A stretch of DNA of 38,005 nt from an uncultured Eubacteriales bacterium (GTDB lineage Bacteria; Bacillota; Clostridia; Oscillospirales; Oscillospiraceae). The notes below the pieces were generated by a model that was given only the letters and a program-made list of their open reading frames with translations, was not told where the DNA came from and did no database searches. This document shows, piece by piece, positions 22,937 through 31,753 of the stretch. How positions within the stretch are numbered: the stretch's first letter is position 1; every line of letters starts with the position of its first letter. The position numbers and the translations under genes were made by a program. Location: positions 1 to 38,005 of the forward strand of contig URGI01000009.1 of NCBI GenBank assembly GCA_900547315.1, written 5' to 3'.

Positions 22937-24349
22937 TTGGAGAATAACGAAGAACAGCAGGCCACTATGGACTTTGAGGCCATCCACGAGCGGCAGAACG
23001 AAGAGCTGACCGAGCTTCTTGACCGGCGCGATATGAAGCGTCTCCAGCAGCGGCTGGAGGATATGCAGGAGTTTGACGTCGCGGAGTTCCTTTCGGAGAT
23101 CGGAGACAACCGCATGCCAATGGTATTCAGACTCCTGTCCAAAGAGACGGCGGCGGAGGTTTTCGCAAATTTTGACGCTCCCGAGCAGGAGCAGGTGATA
23201 AACTCCATCACGGACTCGGAGCTGTCCGGAATACTGGAAGAGCTGTACGTTGACGACGCCGTCGATATGATGGAGGAGCTTCCCGCCAACGTCGTAAAGC
23301 GCGTCATGCGCACCGCAACACCGGAGACGAGAAAGCTCATAAATCAGTATCTGCATTATCCGGAGAATTCTGCGGGCAGCATAATGACCGCGGAATTCAT
23401 TGACCTGAAGAAATATATGAGCGTGCGCGAGTCCATCGCGCGCATCCGCCGTATCGGCGAGGATAAGGAGACAATATACATCTGCTTCGTCACCTCTGCC
23501 GACCGGAAGCTCGAAGGCATCGTGACCGTAAAGGATCTGCTTCTCGCCGAGGACGACACGGTCATCGAGAACCTGATGGACACGAACGTCATCTTTGCCA
23601 CGACCACCGAAGATCAGGAGAGCGTTGCGGAAAAGATATCCGACTACGACCTTATGGCGATACCTGTGGTCGATCTCGAGGGCCGGCTCGTCGGCATAGT
23701 CACCGTTGACGACGTCATCGACGTCATGGAAGAAGAGACGACGGAAGACTTCGAGATCATGGCCGGTATGACGCCGTCCGACAAGCCGTATTCCAGAACC
23801 GGCACGCTTGAGATGTGGAAAAACCGCATCCCGTGGCTGATGTTTTTGATGCTGTCGGCGACGTTTACAAGCATGATACTCACAAAGTTTGAGGATATGC
23901 TCGCCGTGCAGGCGGGGCTTGTCGCCTTCATCCCCATGCTGATGGGCACCGGCGGCAACTCCGGCGCGCAGGCGTCCACCGCGGTAATACGCAGCCTGTC
24001 CCTCGGCGATACGGAGCCGAAGGACGCGTTACGCGTCATGTGGAAGGAGTGGCGCGTCGCCGCCATCTGCGGGCTTACGCTCGCGGCGGTGAACTTTGCG
24101 AAGATGCTGCTGCTTGACGGGATGCTGCTGCATAACGACAGCGTGACGATCGCCGTCGCGGCGACGGTCAGCGTCTCGATAGTGTTCATCGTAATGTTCG
24201 CAAAGGTCGTCGGCAGCATGCTGCCGATAATCGCGGAGAAGGTCGGGGTCGATCCGGCGGTCATGGCAAACCCGCTGATATCCACTGTGACGGACGCGGT
24301 GTCGCTGCTTATATATATAAACGTGGCAAAGCTGATATTGCATATATAA
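22937..24349 (+). CDS. mgtE: magnesium transporter MgtE
   Basis: Mg2+ channel of the cytoplasmic membrane, gated by cytoplasmic Mg2+. 470 residues starting at TTG 22937; AGGAGG at 22923-22928 sets this start, since the alternative GTG at 22928 overlaps it. Domains in order are the MgtE N domain (about 30-130), two CBS domains (about 135-255, e.g. IYICFVTSADRKLEGIVTVK and LMAIPVVDLEGRLVGIVTVDD), a plug helix, then five membrane helices (about 285-470) with the pore motif MGTGGNSGAQAS. No Mg2+ riboswitch fits in the 57-bp gap before it. Confidence 0.94.
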   Translation: MENNEEQQATMDFEAIHERQNEELTELLDRRDMKRLQQRLEDMQEFDVAEFLSEIGDNRMPMVFRLLSKETAAEVFANFDAPEQEQVINSITDSELSGILEELYVDDAVDMMEELPANVVKRVMRTATPETRKLINQYLHYPENSAGSIMTAEFIDLKKYMSVRESIARIRRIGEDKETIYICFVTSADRKLEGIVTVKDLLLAEDDTVIENLMDTNVIFATTTEDQESVAEKISDYDLMAIPVVDLEGRLVGIVTVDDVIDVMEEETTEDFEIMAGMTPSDKPYSRTGTLEMWKNRIPWLMFLMLSATFTSMILTKFEDMLAVQAGLVAFIPMLMGTGGNSGAQASTAVIRSLSLGDTEPKDALRVMWKEWRVAAICGLTLAAVNFAKMLLLDGMLLHNDSVTIAVAATVSVSIVFIVMFAKVVGSMLPIIAEKVGVDPAVMANPLISTVTDAVSLLIYINVAKLILHI

Positions 24350-24371
24350 TTATGATCCGAGGTATTTCCCA

Positions 24372-25286
24372 GTGGAGCAGATTCTTTTAGTCAAACTGTC
24401 AACGATTCTCATCATCATTGCCATCGGCTACGTCGGAGCACGGCGCGGCTATTTCTCAAAGGAATTTACCAAAACCGCAAGCTCGCTCACCATGAACGTA
24501 ATGCTGACGGCTCTGGTGCTGGATTCCGTATTCAACGGCCTGCCGGACATAAGCGGGGCAGAGCTTGCCAGACTCCTGCTCATATCCACGGTGAGCATGG
24601 TCATAATGTACATAGTGGGATTCCTCTTCGCGCTGCCGTTCCGTAAGAACAAGAGTAGAGCGTCGATAATTGAGCTGCTGATCGCCGCGCCCAATACGAT
24701 GTTCATCGCGGCTCCGATCGTGCGCGAGCTGTACGGTGGCACGGCGATGTTCTATCTTATCATAACCTGCATCCCTTTCAACGTCCTGCTCTACACCTAC
24801 GGGGTGTGGCGCGTCGGGCATGGAGGGAACGTCAAGCTCAGTATGCGCGATATCATCACGCTGCCGCTCATCGCGTCTTTCGCGGCGCTCATAGTTGCGG
24901 TTTTCCGCATCAAGGCGCCCGAGCTTATATGCGACCTGTGCTCCGTCGTCGGCGCGGCTACGGTGCCGATGTCGATGATAGTCATAGGCGCGTCGCTGGG
25001 GGCGGTGCGTATTCGGGATGCATTTGCAAATCCGCTGACGTATTTCGCATCCTTCGTGCGGCTCATCGTGTGCCCGATCGTCATATGGCTGGCGCTGCGT
25101 CCGTTCGTGACGGATACTGTGCTGCTGAACACAATGATCATGAATGCGGCCGTGCCAAGCGCGGTGGTCATTGCGGTGCTTGCAATACAGTACGACCGCG
25201 ACCCCGAGCTTGCGGCCGAGGGTGTCCTCGTGTCGGTGCTGCTGTCGGTTGTGACGATACCGCTGATAAGCAGACTGCTGCTGTGA
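24372..25286 (+). CDS. AEC-family transporter (auxin efflux carrier/malate permease type)
   Basis: 304 residues with about ten predicted membrane helices in two inverted halves, typical of AEC (PF03547) permeases. Typical stretches are GYVGARRGYFSKEFTKTAS at the N-terminus and NAAVPSAVVIAVLAIQYDRDPELAAEGVLVS near the end, the latter being the family's most conserved region. GTG start with GAGG 9 nt upstream. Family members export malate, other organic acids or unidentified anions; the substrate here is unknown. It lies 22 bp after mgtE, probably in one transcript with it. Confidence 0.88.
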   Translation: MEQILLVKLSTILIIIAIGYVGARRGYFSKEFTKTASSLTMNVMLTALVLDSVFNGLPDISGAELARLLLISTVSMVIMYIVGFLFALPFRKNKSRASIIELLIAAPNTMFIAAPIVRELYGGTAMFYLIITCIPFNVLLYTYGVWRVGHGGNVKLSMRDIITLPLIASFAALIVAVFRIKAPELICDLCSVVGAATVPMSMIVIGASLGAVRIRDAFANPLTYFASFVRLIVCPIVIWLALRPFVTDTVLLNTMIMNAAVPSAVVIAVLAIQYDRDPELAAEGVLVSVLLSVVTIPLISRLLL

Positions 25287-25311
25287 CGCCGAGATACGGC
25301 GGATTATACTA

Positions 25312-25339
25312 TTGACAAGCCGGTATAATCTGTTATAAT
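25312..25339 (+). promoter_or_regulatory. metK operon promoter
   Basis: TTGACA (25312-25317) and TATAAT (25334-25339) are 16 bp apart, placing transcription start near 25346, just before the SAM riboswitch. Confidence 0.75.
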
Positions 25340-25360
25340 AGATACGTTAAAATTAAATAC

Positions 25361-25449
25361 CTTATCAAGAGAGGTGGAGGGAACGGCCCTGTGAAGCCCG
25401 GCAACCTGCGTTTGCAAGGTGCCAAATCCGGCGGTGACGAAAGATGAGG
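25361..25449 (+). promoter_or_regulatory. SAM-I (S-box) riboswitch aptamer
   Basis: The S-box core is clear: CTTATCAAGAGAGGTGGAGG (P1 and kink-turn side), GGCAACC after the GAAGCCCGGC segment, GGTGCCAAATCC, and GAAAGATGAG closing P1. When S-adenosylmethionine binds, the downstream terminator forms and metK and its followers are switched off. Both the aptamer and the terminator are visible in full. Confidence 0.95.
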
Positions 25450-25468
25450 CTATATAAGCGTAATTCAT

Positions 25469-25493
25469 CCCTCGCCTGCCGGCGGGGGGTTTT
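25469..25493 (+). terminator. SAM riboswitch expression-platform terminator
   Basis: An 8-bp GC-rich stem (25469-25476 with 25481-25488, one U-G) with a 4-nt loop runs into GTTTTC. It lies 20 nt after the aptamer and 41 nt before metK, the usual place for transcriptional control. Confidence 0.85.
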
Positions 25494-25533
25494 CTTATGC
25501 ACTTGACCCGATAAGGTGGAAAGGATATAGAAA

Positions 25534-26715
25534 ATGAGCAGATATTTCTTCACTTCCGAGTCCGTTACCGAGGGACATCCCGATAAAATTTGCGACCAGA
25601 TCTCCGACGCCGTGCTCGACGCCATCATGGAGCAGGATCCTCAGGGGCGCGTTGCCTGCGAGGCCACCGTTTCCACCGGCCTTGTCCACATCATGGGCGA
25701 GATCAGCACCAGCTGCTATGTTGACATCCCGAAGATCACGCGCGAGGTCATCCGCGACATCGGCTACGACCGCGCAAAGTACGGCTTCGACTGCGACACC
25801 TGCGGCATCATCACCAATATCGACGAGCAGTCCGGCGACATCGCCATGGGCGTTGACAAGGCGCTCGAAAACAAGAACGGCGAAGAGGACGAGCTTCAGA
25901 ACGGAGCGGGCGACCAGGGCATGATGTTTGGCTACGCCTGCGATGAGACCGAGGAGCTTATGCCTCTTGCCATCACCCTCGCCCACAAGCTCGCCAAGCG
26001 CCTCACTCAGGTACGCAAGGACGGCCTTGTCAGCTATCTCCGTCCCGACGGCAAGACTCAGGTCACGGTCGAGTATGACGAGAACCATCACCCCGTCCGC
26101 GTGGATGCCGTCGTCATCTCCACTCAGCATTCTCCCGACGTGGAGCTTGAGCAGATCCGCCGCGACATGATAGAGCTTGTTATTAAGACCACCGTTCCGG
26201 CCGAGCTGCTGGACGAGAGCACCAAGTATTATGTAAACCCGACCGGACGCTTCGTCATCGGCGGCCCGCAGGGCGACTCCGGCCTCACCGGACGTAAGAT
26301 AATCGTCGATACCTACGGCGGCAGCGCTCCCCACGGCGGCGGCGCATTCTCCGGCAAGGATCCCACCAAGGTCGACCGCAGCGCGGCCTACGCAGCGCGC
26401 TACGTTGCAAAGAACGTTGTGGCCGCGGGTCTGGCCACCCGCTGCCAGGTCGAGCTTGCGTACGCCATCGGCGTTGCTCGCCCCGTCTCCGTGCTGGTCG
26501 AGACCTTCGGCACCGGCAAGGTGTCCGATGAGAAGCTCGGCGAAGCCGTGCAGAAGGTGTTTGACCTCCGCCCCAGCGCGATAATCCGCGATCTCGATCT
26601 GCGCCGCCCGATATACCGTCAGCTCGCCGCCTACGGCCACATGGGGCGCACCGACCTGAACGTAACCTGGGAGCGCACCGACCGCACCGTCGAGCTGCTT
26701 GAGGCGGTAAAGTAA
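25534..26715 (+). CDS. metK: S-adenosylmethionine synthetase
   Basis: Makes S-adenosylmethionine from methionine and ATP. 393 residues, normal for bacteria. Signatures: TEGHPDKICDQISDA (ATP-phosphate contact), GAGDQGMMFGYA (the GAGDQG ATP loop), and GGGAFSGKDPTKVDRSAAY (the P-loop-like GGGAFSGKD motif). A purine-rich GGAAAGGA precedes the ATG. It is the first gene after the SAM riboswitch. Its stop shares one base with the next start (TAATG), so three further genes are tied to SAM control. Confidence 0.97.
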   Translation: MSRYFFTSESVTEGHPDKICDQISDAVLDAIMEQDPQGRVACEATVSTGLVHIMGEISTSCYVDIPKITREVIRDIGYDRAKYGFDCDTCGIITNIDEQSGDIAMGVDKALENKNGEEDELQNGAGDQGMMFGYACDETEELMPLAITLAHKLAKRLTQVRKDGLVSYLRPDGKTQVTVEYDENHHPVRVDAVVISTQHSPDVELEQIRRDMIELVIKTTVPAELLDESTKYYVNPTGRFVIGGPQGDSGLTGRKIIVDTYGGSAPHGGGAFSGKDPTKVDRSAAYAARYVAKNVVAAGLATRCQVELAYAIGVARPVSVLVETFGTGKVSDEKLGEAVQKVFDLRPSAIIRDLDLRRPIYRQLAAYGHMGRTDLNVTWERTDRTVELLEAVK

Positions 26716-27332
26716 TGCATATTCCAAGCGGAGCGAGCCAGACGATAGAGATCCTCAGCTTCGACGATGCCCTCGCCGCCTCCGGGCGGCGGGGCGATTA
26801 CGACAGCGAAAAATGGCTGTACGTGCCGGATTTCTACACTGAGTACCGATACATTCTGGGCACAAAGGGGCAGAACCCGCTCATATGCATCGGCATAAAT
26901 CCCTCCACCGCCGCGCCGGACGATCTGGACAACACGCTCAAGTCCGTCGCGAGAATAGCGGCGGGCAACGGCTTTGACAGCTGGACGATGTTCAACGTCT
27001 ACGCCCAGCGCGCCACCCGCCCCGACGATATGGACAGGGAGCTCAACCGCCGCCTCCACGAGGAGAACATGCGCGCGTTTGAGTACATACTCTCGAACGT
27101 CGGCGATGGGATATGTCCGGCGGTATGGGCGGCATGGGGGACCATAATCGAAAAGCGGCCGTACCTGCCCGACTGCGTGCGCGAGATGGTGGACATCGGG
27201 CGGCGCTACGGGGCGCGCTGGCTCTGCGCGGGCAAGCGCTCCGCCAAGGGGCACCCGCACCACCCGCTGTACCTGCGCAAGGATGAGAAGACTGTGGACT
27301 TTGATGTTGAGAGCTATTTAGAGACGATATGA
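26715..27332 (+). CDS. DUF1643 domain protein
   Basis: 205 residues matching the DUF1643 pattern: RYILGTKG..LICIGINPSTA, then DNTLKSVARIAAGNGFDSWTMFNVYAQRAT, a middle WAAWGTIIEKRPYL and a final RSAKGHPHHPLYLRKDEK. The family has no established activity. The fold of GINPSTA...AWG resembles uracil-DNA-glycosylase-like proteins, but that is only an impression. It starts on the last base of the metK stop and its own stop overlaps the nitrilase start (ATGA), so it lies in a SAM-regulated operon, which hints at a link to SAM or methionine metabolism or nucleic-acid modification. Confidence 0.85.
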   Translation: MHIPSGASQTIEILSFDDALAASGRRGDYDSEKWLYVPDFYTEYRYILGTKGQNPLICIGINPSTAAPDDLDNTLKSVARIAAGNGFDSWTMFNVYAQRATRPDDMDRELNRRLHEENMRAFEYILSNVGDGICPAVWAAWGTIIEKRPYLPDCVREMVDIGRRYGARWLCAGKRSAKGHPHHPLYLRKDEKTVDFDVESYLETI

Positions 27333-28153
27333 GCGATAAGAAATTCAAGCTGGCGCTGTGCCAGCTACGCACTGATTTTGACGTTGATACAACGATGAAC
27401 AAGACCGAGGCGATGCTGCGCGAGGCGGCGGAGCACGGCGCGCAGGCCGTGTGCCTGCCGGAGATGTACTGCTGCCAGTACCGCGGCGCGGCGTTCAGAA
27501 TGTTTGCCGAACGCGGCAGCGAGGATATCGTCGAAAAGATGTCGTACTGGGCGAAGGAGTACGGACTGCTGCTCGTCGGCGGGAGCATACCTGAGATCGA
27601 GAACGGACGCATGTACAATACCTGCTATGTGTTCGACCGCAGCGGCGCGCAGCTTGCGAAGTACCGGAAGATGCATCTTTTCGATTCCGACCTGCCGGAA
27701 CTGCACAGCCACGAATCGGAGACATTCGGCCAAGGGAACAGCATTGCGGTGTTTGATACGGAGTTCGGGCGCATGGGCGTCGCCGTGTGCTTTGACGTGC
27801 GCTTCCCGGAGCTGATACGCACGCTGTCCCAGCGCGGCGCGGAGCTTGTTTTTATCCCCGCGCAGTTTAACCATATCACCGGACCGAAGCACTGGGAGAT
27901 GCTGCTGCGCGCGAGAGCGCTCGACAACCAGATATACATGGCCGGCTGCTGCGCCGCTCTGGATGAGAGCATACACTGGCACAGCTGGGGTCATTCTCTG
28001 GTTGCGGATCCCTTGGCCGAAATCATCTGCGAGGGCGGCAGCGGCGAGGAGATCGTCTATGCCGACATCGACCTTAATCGTGTGGATGAGGCGCGCCGCG
28101 AATTGCCGGTCTGCAAGCTGCTGCGGCGGGATATGTATAAGGTGTCGGACTGA
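27329..28153 (+). CDS. carbon-nitrogen hydrolase (nitrilase superfamily, possible omega-amidase)
   Basis: 274 residues with the Glu-Lys-Cys triad of the nitrilase superfamily: Glu in CLPEMYCCQY, Lys in YRKMHLFD and Cys in VAVCFDVRFPEL. The sequence KMHLFDSDLPE..HESETFGQGN and the length are like Nit2/YafV/MtnU omega-amidases, which hydrolyse 2-oxoglutaramate or 2-oxosuccinamate produced when glutamine or asparagine transaminates the keto acid of methionine salvage. Placement under a SAM riboswitch supports that reading. It overlaps the upstream gene by 4 nt and the downstream gene by 1 nt. Other amidase substrates remain possible. Confidence 0.85.
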   Translation: MSDKKFKLALCQLRTDFDVDTTMNKTEAMLREAAEHGAQAVCLPEMYCCQYRGAAFRMFAERGSEDIVEKMSYWAKEYGLLLVGGSIPEIENGRMYNTCYVFDRSGAQLAKYRKMHLFDSDLPELHSHESETFGQGNSIAVFDTEFGRMGVAVCFDVRFPELIRTLSQRGAELVFIPAQFNHITGPKHWEMLLRARALDNQIYMAGCCAALDESIHWHSWGHSLVADPLAEIICEGGSGEEIVYADIDLNRVDEARRELPVCKLLRRDMYKVSD

Positions 28154-28719
28154 TGGGAATATACGAGGATATCATGGCCTACCGCCCCTGCTGCGAGCAG
28201 GAGGAGCGGGACAGGGAAGTGATGCTGGATTATATCCGCCGCAATGACGATGCCTTCCTGCGTACGAACCTTGTCGCGCATATGACCGCGTCCGGCTGGG
28301 TGGTAAATCCGGCCAGAGACAAGGTGCTGATGGCCTACCATAAGATATACGACTCCTGGTCATGGACGGGCGGCCATGCGGACGGAGAGTGCGATCTGCT
28401 GTCCGTCGCGCTGCGGGAATGCCGCGAGGAGACTGGTGTCAGAAATGTGCATCCGGTGTCGCGGGATATATTCTCGCTCGAGGTGCTGACGGTCGACGGG
28501 CATGAAAAGCGCGGCGTGTACGTCCCGAGCCACCTGCATATGAACGTCACCTATCTGCTCGAAGCGGACGATCGGGACGCGCTGAGCGTCTGCGAGGAGG
28601 AGAACAGCGGCGTCGCGTGGTTCGCGCTTGACGATGCGCTGAAGGTCTCGACAGAGCCGTGGTTCGTGGAGCGCATATATAAAAAGCTGAATGATAAATT
28701 GAAAACCATGCAGTTTTAA
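28153..28719 (+). CDS. Nudix hydrolase
   Basis: 188 residues. After a helical N-terminus with RTNLVAHMTASGWVVNP, the Nudix region reads WTGGHADGECDLLSVALRECREETGV, with the catalytic REC-R-EE-TG core intact and one extra residue in the loop compared with the canonical spacing, as in other members of this GGHADG subgroup. It should cleave a nucleoside diphosphate linked to another group; the substrate is unknown, though the subgroup includes isopentenyl-diphosphate isomerase-like and general housecleaning enzymes. It is the last gene of the metK operon; its stop codon lies inside the terminator hairpin. Confidence 0.85.
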   Translation: MGIYEDIMAYRPCCEQEERDREVMLDYIRRNDDAFLRTNLVAHMTASGWVVNPARDKVLMAYHKIYDSWSWTGGHADGECDLLSVALRECREETGVRNVHPVSRDIFSLEVLTVDGHEKRGVYVPSHLHMNVTYLLEADDRDALSVCEEENSGVAWFALDDALKVSTEPWFVERIYKKLNDKLKTMQF

Positions 28720-28732
28720 CTGCATGGTTTTT
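28702..28732 (+). terminator. terminator of the metK operon
   Basis: A 13-14-bp stem (28702-28715 with 28718-28731) beginning AAAACCATGC is followed by T; its loop contains part of the Nudix stop codon. Both arms carry A or T runs at their ends. Confidence 0.8.
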
Positions 28733-28798
28733 GCGTAAGTGTGGTGCTTTGCTGTGGAGCGCGGGGCACCAATGAAAAACCTTTGCCGCGGAGCGCTG

Positions 28799-28820
28799 CC
28801 CCTAAAAGGGACGCCAAGGG
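28799..28820 (+). repeat. dispersed intergenic repeat, copy 2
   Basis: A 22-bp core matching 16277-16298 at 19 of 22 positions, same orientation, in the GC-rich gap 28733-28856 that shows no gene. It is probably a remnant of a repeat family in this genome. Confidence 0.5.
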
Positions 28821-28856
28821 GGGAGCGGTTTAGCGCCTGCGTCGATTCACGACCCA

Positions 28857-29198
28857 TCACGACCCAAGATCCTCCAGAAGCTCCAGCAGCTCGCTCTTAT
28901 CGCTGACGGGGATGCCCTTTTCGAGCATCGCGCGGTCTGCGCCGCGGAGATTCGAGACCTCAATCGCCGTCACCGTGACCGGCTCCTTCTCCTTCTGCCC
29001 CGTGTACACGGCCACATATCCGCCGCTGCTGCGCAGGAAGAACTCCGCGTTCTCCGCGCGCTCGCCGTACTGCGCGTAGACGGTTTCGGGGATGACCTCG
29101 GACTTTTCGGGGCGCAGCGTCCTGACCGCCTCCATCCCCGTGAACACCGCCCCCATCGCAAGGCATATAAGCAGCCCTATTCTTATCCTGAGTCCCAT
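28857..29198 (-). CDS. membrane-anchored BofC-C-terminal-like protein
   Basis: 113 residues. One N-terminal hydrophobic segment (about 6-24) acts as a signal anchor; the rest is probably extracytoplasmic. The pattern FFLRSSGGYVAVYTGQKEKE, then VTVTAIEVSNLRGADRAMLEKGI and a closing LLELLEDLGS matches small clostridial proteins with a BofC C-terminal-like domain. In Bacillus, BofC restrains the SpoIVB protease in the forespore checkpoint; a role here is only suggested. It is divergent from the class A PBP gene. The ribosome site is poor. Confidence 0.55.
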   Translation of the reverse strand: MGLRIRIGLLICLAMGAVFTGMEAVRTLRPEKSEVIPETVYAQYGERAENAEFFLRSSGGYVAVYTGQKEKEPVTVTAIEVSNLRGADRAMLEKGIPVSDKSELLELLEDLGS

Positions 29199-29340
29199 AT
29201 TTATTACCAGCTTTCATAATTTTTTCAACTAAATTATTCCACTTTGAGTATTATTTAATCATAAACAGGCGAATACTTTCTTAATAATATTAAATTTAAA
29301 ATTAAAATTTACAAAATGGCTACCTATGTTTGACAAGCTG

Positions 29341-29349
29341 TGTTATAAT
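29341..29349 (+). promoter_or_regulatory. extended -10 promoter of the PBP gene
   Basis: TGTTATAAT at 29341-29349 is an extended -10 element (TG-N-TATAAT). A TTGACA at 29330-29335 is only 8 bp away and cannot be its -35. The A/T-rich gap 29199-29414 holds this and, on the other strand, the BofC-like gene's start region. Confidence 0.5.
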
Positions 29350-29414
29350 ATGAGTCTGTATAAAATGCGAGTTTTATGCAATGTTTGAATCTGACGCAAG
29401 GAGGTGCTGCTCTG

Positions 29415-31667
29415 GTGGATGAAAATAATAACCACGTCCCCTTGGATGAGGAACCCGCGCCGAAGAAACGGCGCAAAAAGCCCGTCGCTCTGACAGCGGT
29501 CGATGTGACGGTTGACGTGGCGTCATCGGCTGTCAGCTCTGTTTTTAAGGTGATAGGCACGGTACTGCTGATCCTGCTTATTTCGGGTCTTCTGTTTGCC
29601 TGCATTTTCGCCTACTATGTCAAGACCTGCCTAACGCCGGAGCTTGGCATCTCGCTGGAGGACTATAAGCTTACCGAATCCAGTACGATCCTTTATAAGG
29701 ACTCCTCCGGCAACTGGCAGGAGCTTGTGAAGCTAGCCGCCGATCAGGACAGGATCTGGGTCGATTACGACCAGATACCGGAGTACATGGAGCATGCTCT
29801 TGTCGCGATAGAGGACAAGCGCTTTTACGAGCATAAGGGCGTTGACTGGTACCGTACCTCCGGCGCGCTCATCAAGATGTTCGCTACCATGCAGAACAAC
29901 TTCGGCGGCTCTACCATAACCCAGCAGCTTATCAAGAACCTCACAGGCAACAATGAAGTCACCGTGCAGCGTAAGCTCTCGGAGATATTCAGCGCGCTGG
30001 AGCTTGAGAAAAATTACGATAAGCAGGAGATAATCACCTGGTACTTCAACGCCGTTTACTTCGGCGAGGGCTGCTACGGCGTGGAGACGGCCGCGCAGAA
30101 ATATTTCGGCAAGGACGTGTGGGATCTGTCGCTGGCCGAGAGCGCGGCGATAGTCGGCATTACGAATAAGCCGACATATTATGACCCGTTCTATAATCAG
30201 GAGAACAATAAGGAACGTCAGGAGACTATTCTCCGCGAAATGTACGATCAGGGCTATATCGACTACGACACCTATATCGCCGCGGTCAATGAGCCGCTGA
30301 ACTTCGCCCACAGTCCCGAGGACGCGGGCGTCCAGCAGATATACAGCTACTATGAAGAGGTTGTCATCGATGATGTCATCCGCGACCTCATGAAGCAGAA
30401 TTCTCTGAGCTATAATGCCGCGGAGCACATGCTCAAAAACGGCGGATATCTCATATATTCCTGCTTCGATCCGAACGTTCAGTACCATGTTGACAACATC
30501 TACGCGACGACCGACAATATCCCGACCACCTGGGGCAGCAATCAGCAGCTCCAGAGCGCGATAGTCATCATGGATCCCTACACGGGCGAGATAAAGGCGC
30601 TCACCGGCGGTGTCGGGACAAAGGACCGCAACTTCCCGCTCAACCGTGCCACGGGCGCGTACCGTTCCGCCGGTTCGTCTATAAAGCCGCTGGCGTCCTA
30701 TGGCCCCGCGATAGAAATGGGCTATATCACGCCGAATACGCTGGTTGACGACTCGGCTGACATCTACCTCACCGGCACCAGCTGGTATCCCTCAAACGAC
30801 GGCGGCGGGCACTTCGGTGTTATCGATATCTATACCGCGCTTCAGTACTCGGTCAACACCGTCGCTGCTCAGATAATCGATAAGATCACCCCTCAGGTTG
30901 CCTACGACTGGCTGACCCAGAAGCTGGGCTTCACGAGCCTTGTGCCGGATGACTGCGCATACGCGCCAATGGCGCTCGGCCAGTTCACAAACGGCGTCAC
31001 CGTGCGCGAGATGGCGCAGGCGTACTGCTCGTTTGTCAACGACGGCGTGTTCACCTACAGCCGTACCTACACTCTTGTTACCGATGCCGACGGCAATGTG
31101 CTGCTGGATAATCAGCCAGAGACCATTCAGGCGTTCAGCGCCAACACCGCGCATGTCATGACCTATATGCTCCAGAACGCGGTCAACCGCGGAACCGGTA
31201 CCGAGGCGTACCTTGGCATCATGCCCGTCGCGGGCAAGACCGGTACCACCTCCGATTATAAGGATCGTTGGTTCGTCGGCTGCACGCCGTACTATGTCGC
31301 GGCAGTTTGGACAGGTTACGACCAGCCCGAATATATAAGAGTCTCCGGCAACCCTGCCGCGCAGATATTCAGAAAGGTCATGCGCCCGCTGCACGAAGGG
31401 CTTGAGTATAAGGACTTCACTTGGCCGTACTATATCGGCGGCGACACTGGAATCTTCGGCGTCGAAGAAGAGGAAGAAGAGGAAGAGAAGGACGCCGAGA
31501 TCGAAACTCCGGACGAAACCCCTGAACCCAGCGATAACGGTGGGAACACCGGAGGAAATACCGGCGGTGGTGACAGCGGCGGCAGCTCCGGTGGGGGCGA
31601 CGGCGGCTCTGGCGGCGGAGATAATGGCGGCAGTGGTGCCGATATCATCATTGTCGGCGGTAATTAA
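29415..31667 (+). CDS. class A penicillin-binding protein (glycosyltransferase/transpeptidase)
   Basis: Polymerises and cross-links peptidoglycan outside the membrane. 750 residues from GTG 29415, the first good start after AAGGAGG (29398-29404); a CTG at 29412 is also possible. It has a basic cytoplasmic start, one membrane helix (about 42-66), a GT51 domain with EDKRFYEHKGVDW and GGSTITQQLIKN, and a transpeptidase domain with GSSIKP (S421/K424), a YSVN motif and KTGTT (K608). The C-terminal tail is first acidic (a run of glutamates), then Gly/Ser-rich, possibly a wall-spanning linker. PBP1A-like by layout. Confidence 0.95.
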   Translation: MDENNNHVPLDEEPAPKKRRKKPVALTAVDVTVDVASSAVSSVFKVIGTVLLILLISGLLFACIFAYYVKTCLTPELGISLEDYKLTESSTILYKDSSGNWQELVKLAADQDRIWVDYDQIPEYMEHALVAIEDKRFYEHKGVDWYRTSGALIKMFATMQNNFGGSTITQQLIKNLTGNNEVTVQRKLSEIFSALELEKNYDKQEIITWYFNAVYFGEGCYGVETAAQKYFGKDVWDLSLAESAAIVGITNKPTYYDPFYNQENNKERQETILREMYDQGYIDYDTYIAAVNEPLNFAHSPEDAGVQQIYSYYEEVVIDDVIRDLMKQNSLSYNAAEHMLKNGGYLIYSCFDPNVQYHVDNIYATTDNIPTTWGSNQQLQSAIVIMDPYTGEIKALTGGVGTKDRNFPLNRATGAYRSAGSSIKPLASYGPAIEMGYITPNTLVDDSADIYLTGTSWYPSNDGGGHFGVIDIYTALQYSVNTVAAQIIDKITPQVAYDWLTQKLGFTSLVPDDCAYAPMALGQFTNGVTVREMAQAYCSFVNDGVFTYSRTYTLVTDADGNVLLDNQPETIQAFSANTAHVMTYMLQNAVNRGTGTEAYLGIMPVAGKTGTTSDYKDRWFVGCTPYYVAAVWTGYDQPEYIRVSGNPAAQIFRKVMRPLHEGLEYKDFTWPYYIGGDTGIFGVEEEEEEEEKDAEIETPDETPEPSDNGGNTGGNTGGGDSGGSSGGGDGGSGGGDNGGSGADIIIVGGN

Positions 31668-31697
31668 GGCAAAAATGGTTTACCATAATATTTCCTG

Positions 31698-31726
31698 TTG
31701 ACAATCTTGATTCGTAGTGTTACAAT
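31698..31726 (+). promoter_or_regulatory. promoter of the 93-residue protein gene
   Basis: TTGACA (31698-31703) and TACAAT (31721-31726) are 17 bp apart. Start of transcription near 31733 leaves a leader of about 20 nt that contains GGAGG. Confidence 0.7.
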
Positions 31727-31753
31727 TTGATTACAATACTGGAGGTGCTTTCA

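Noticed and set aside
29330..29349. TTGACA and TATAAT before the PBP gene as a paired promoter
   Set aside because: The spacer is only 8 bp; sigma-A needs about 16-18. Only the extended -10 element was kept.
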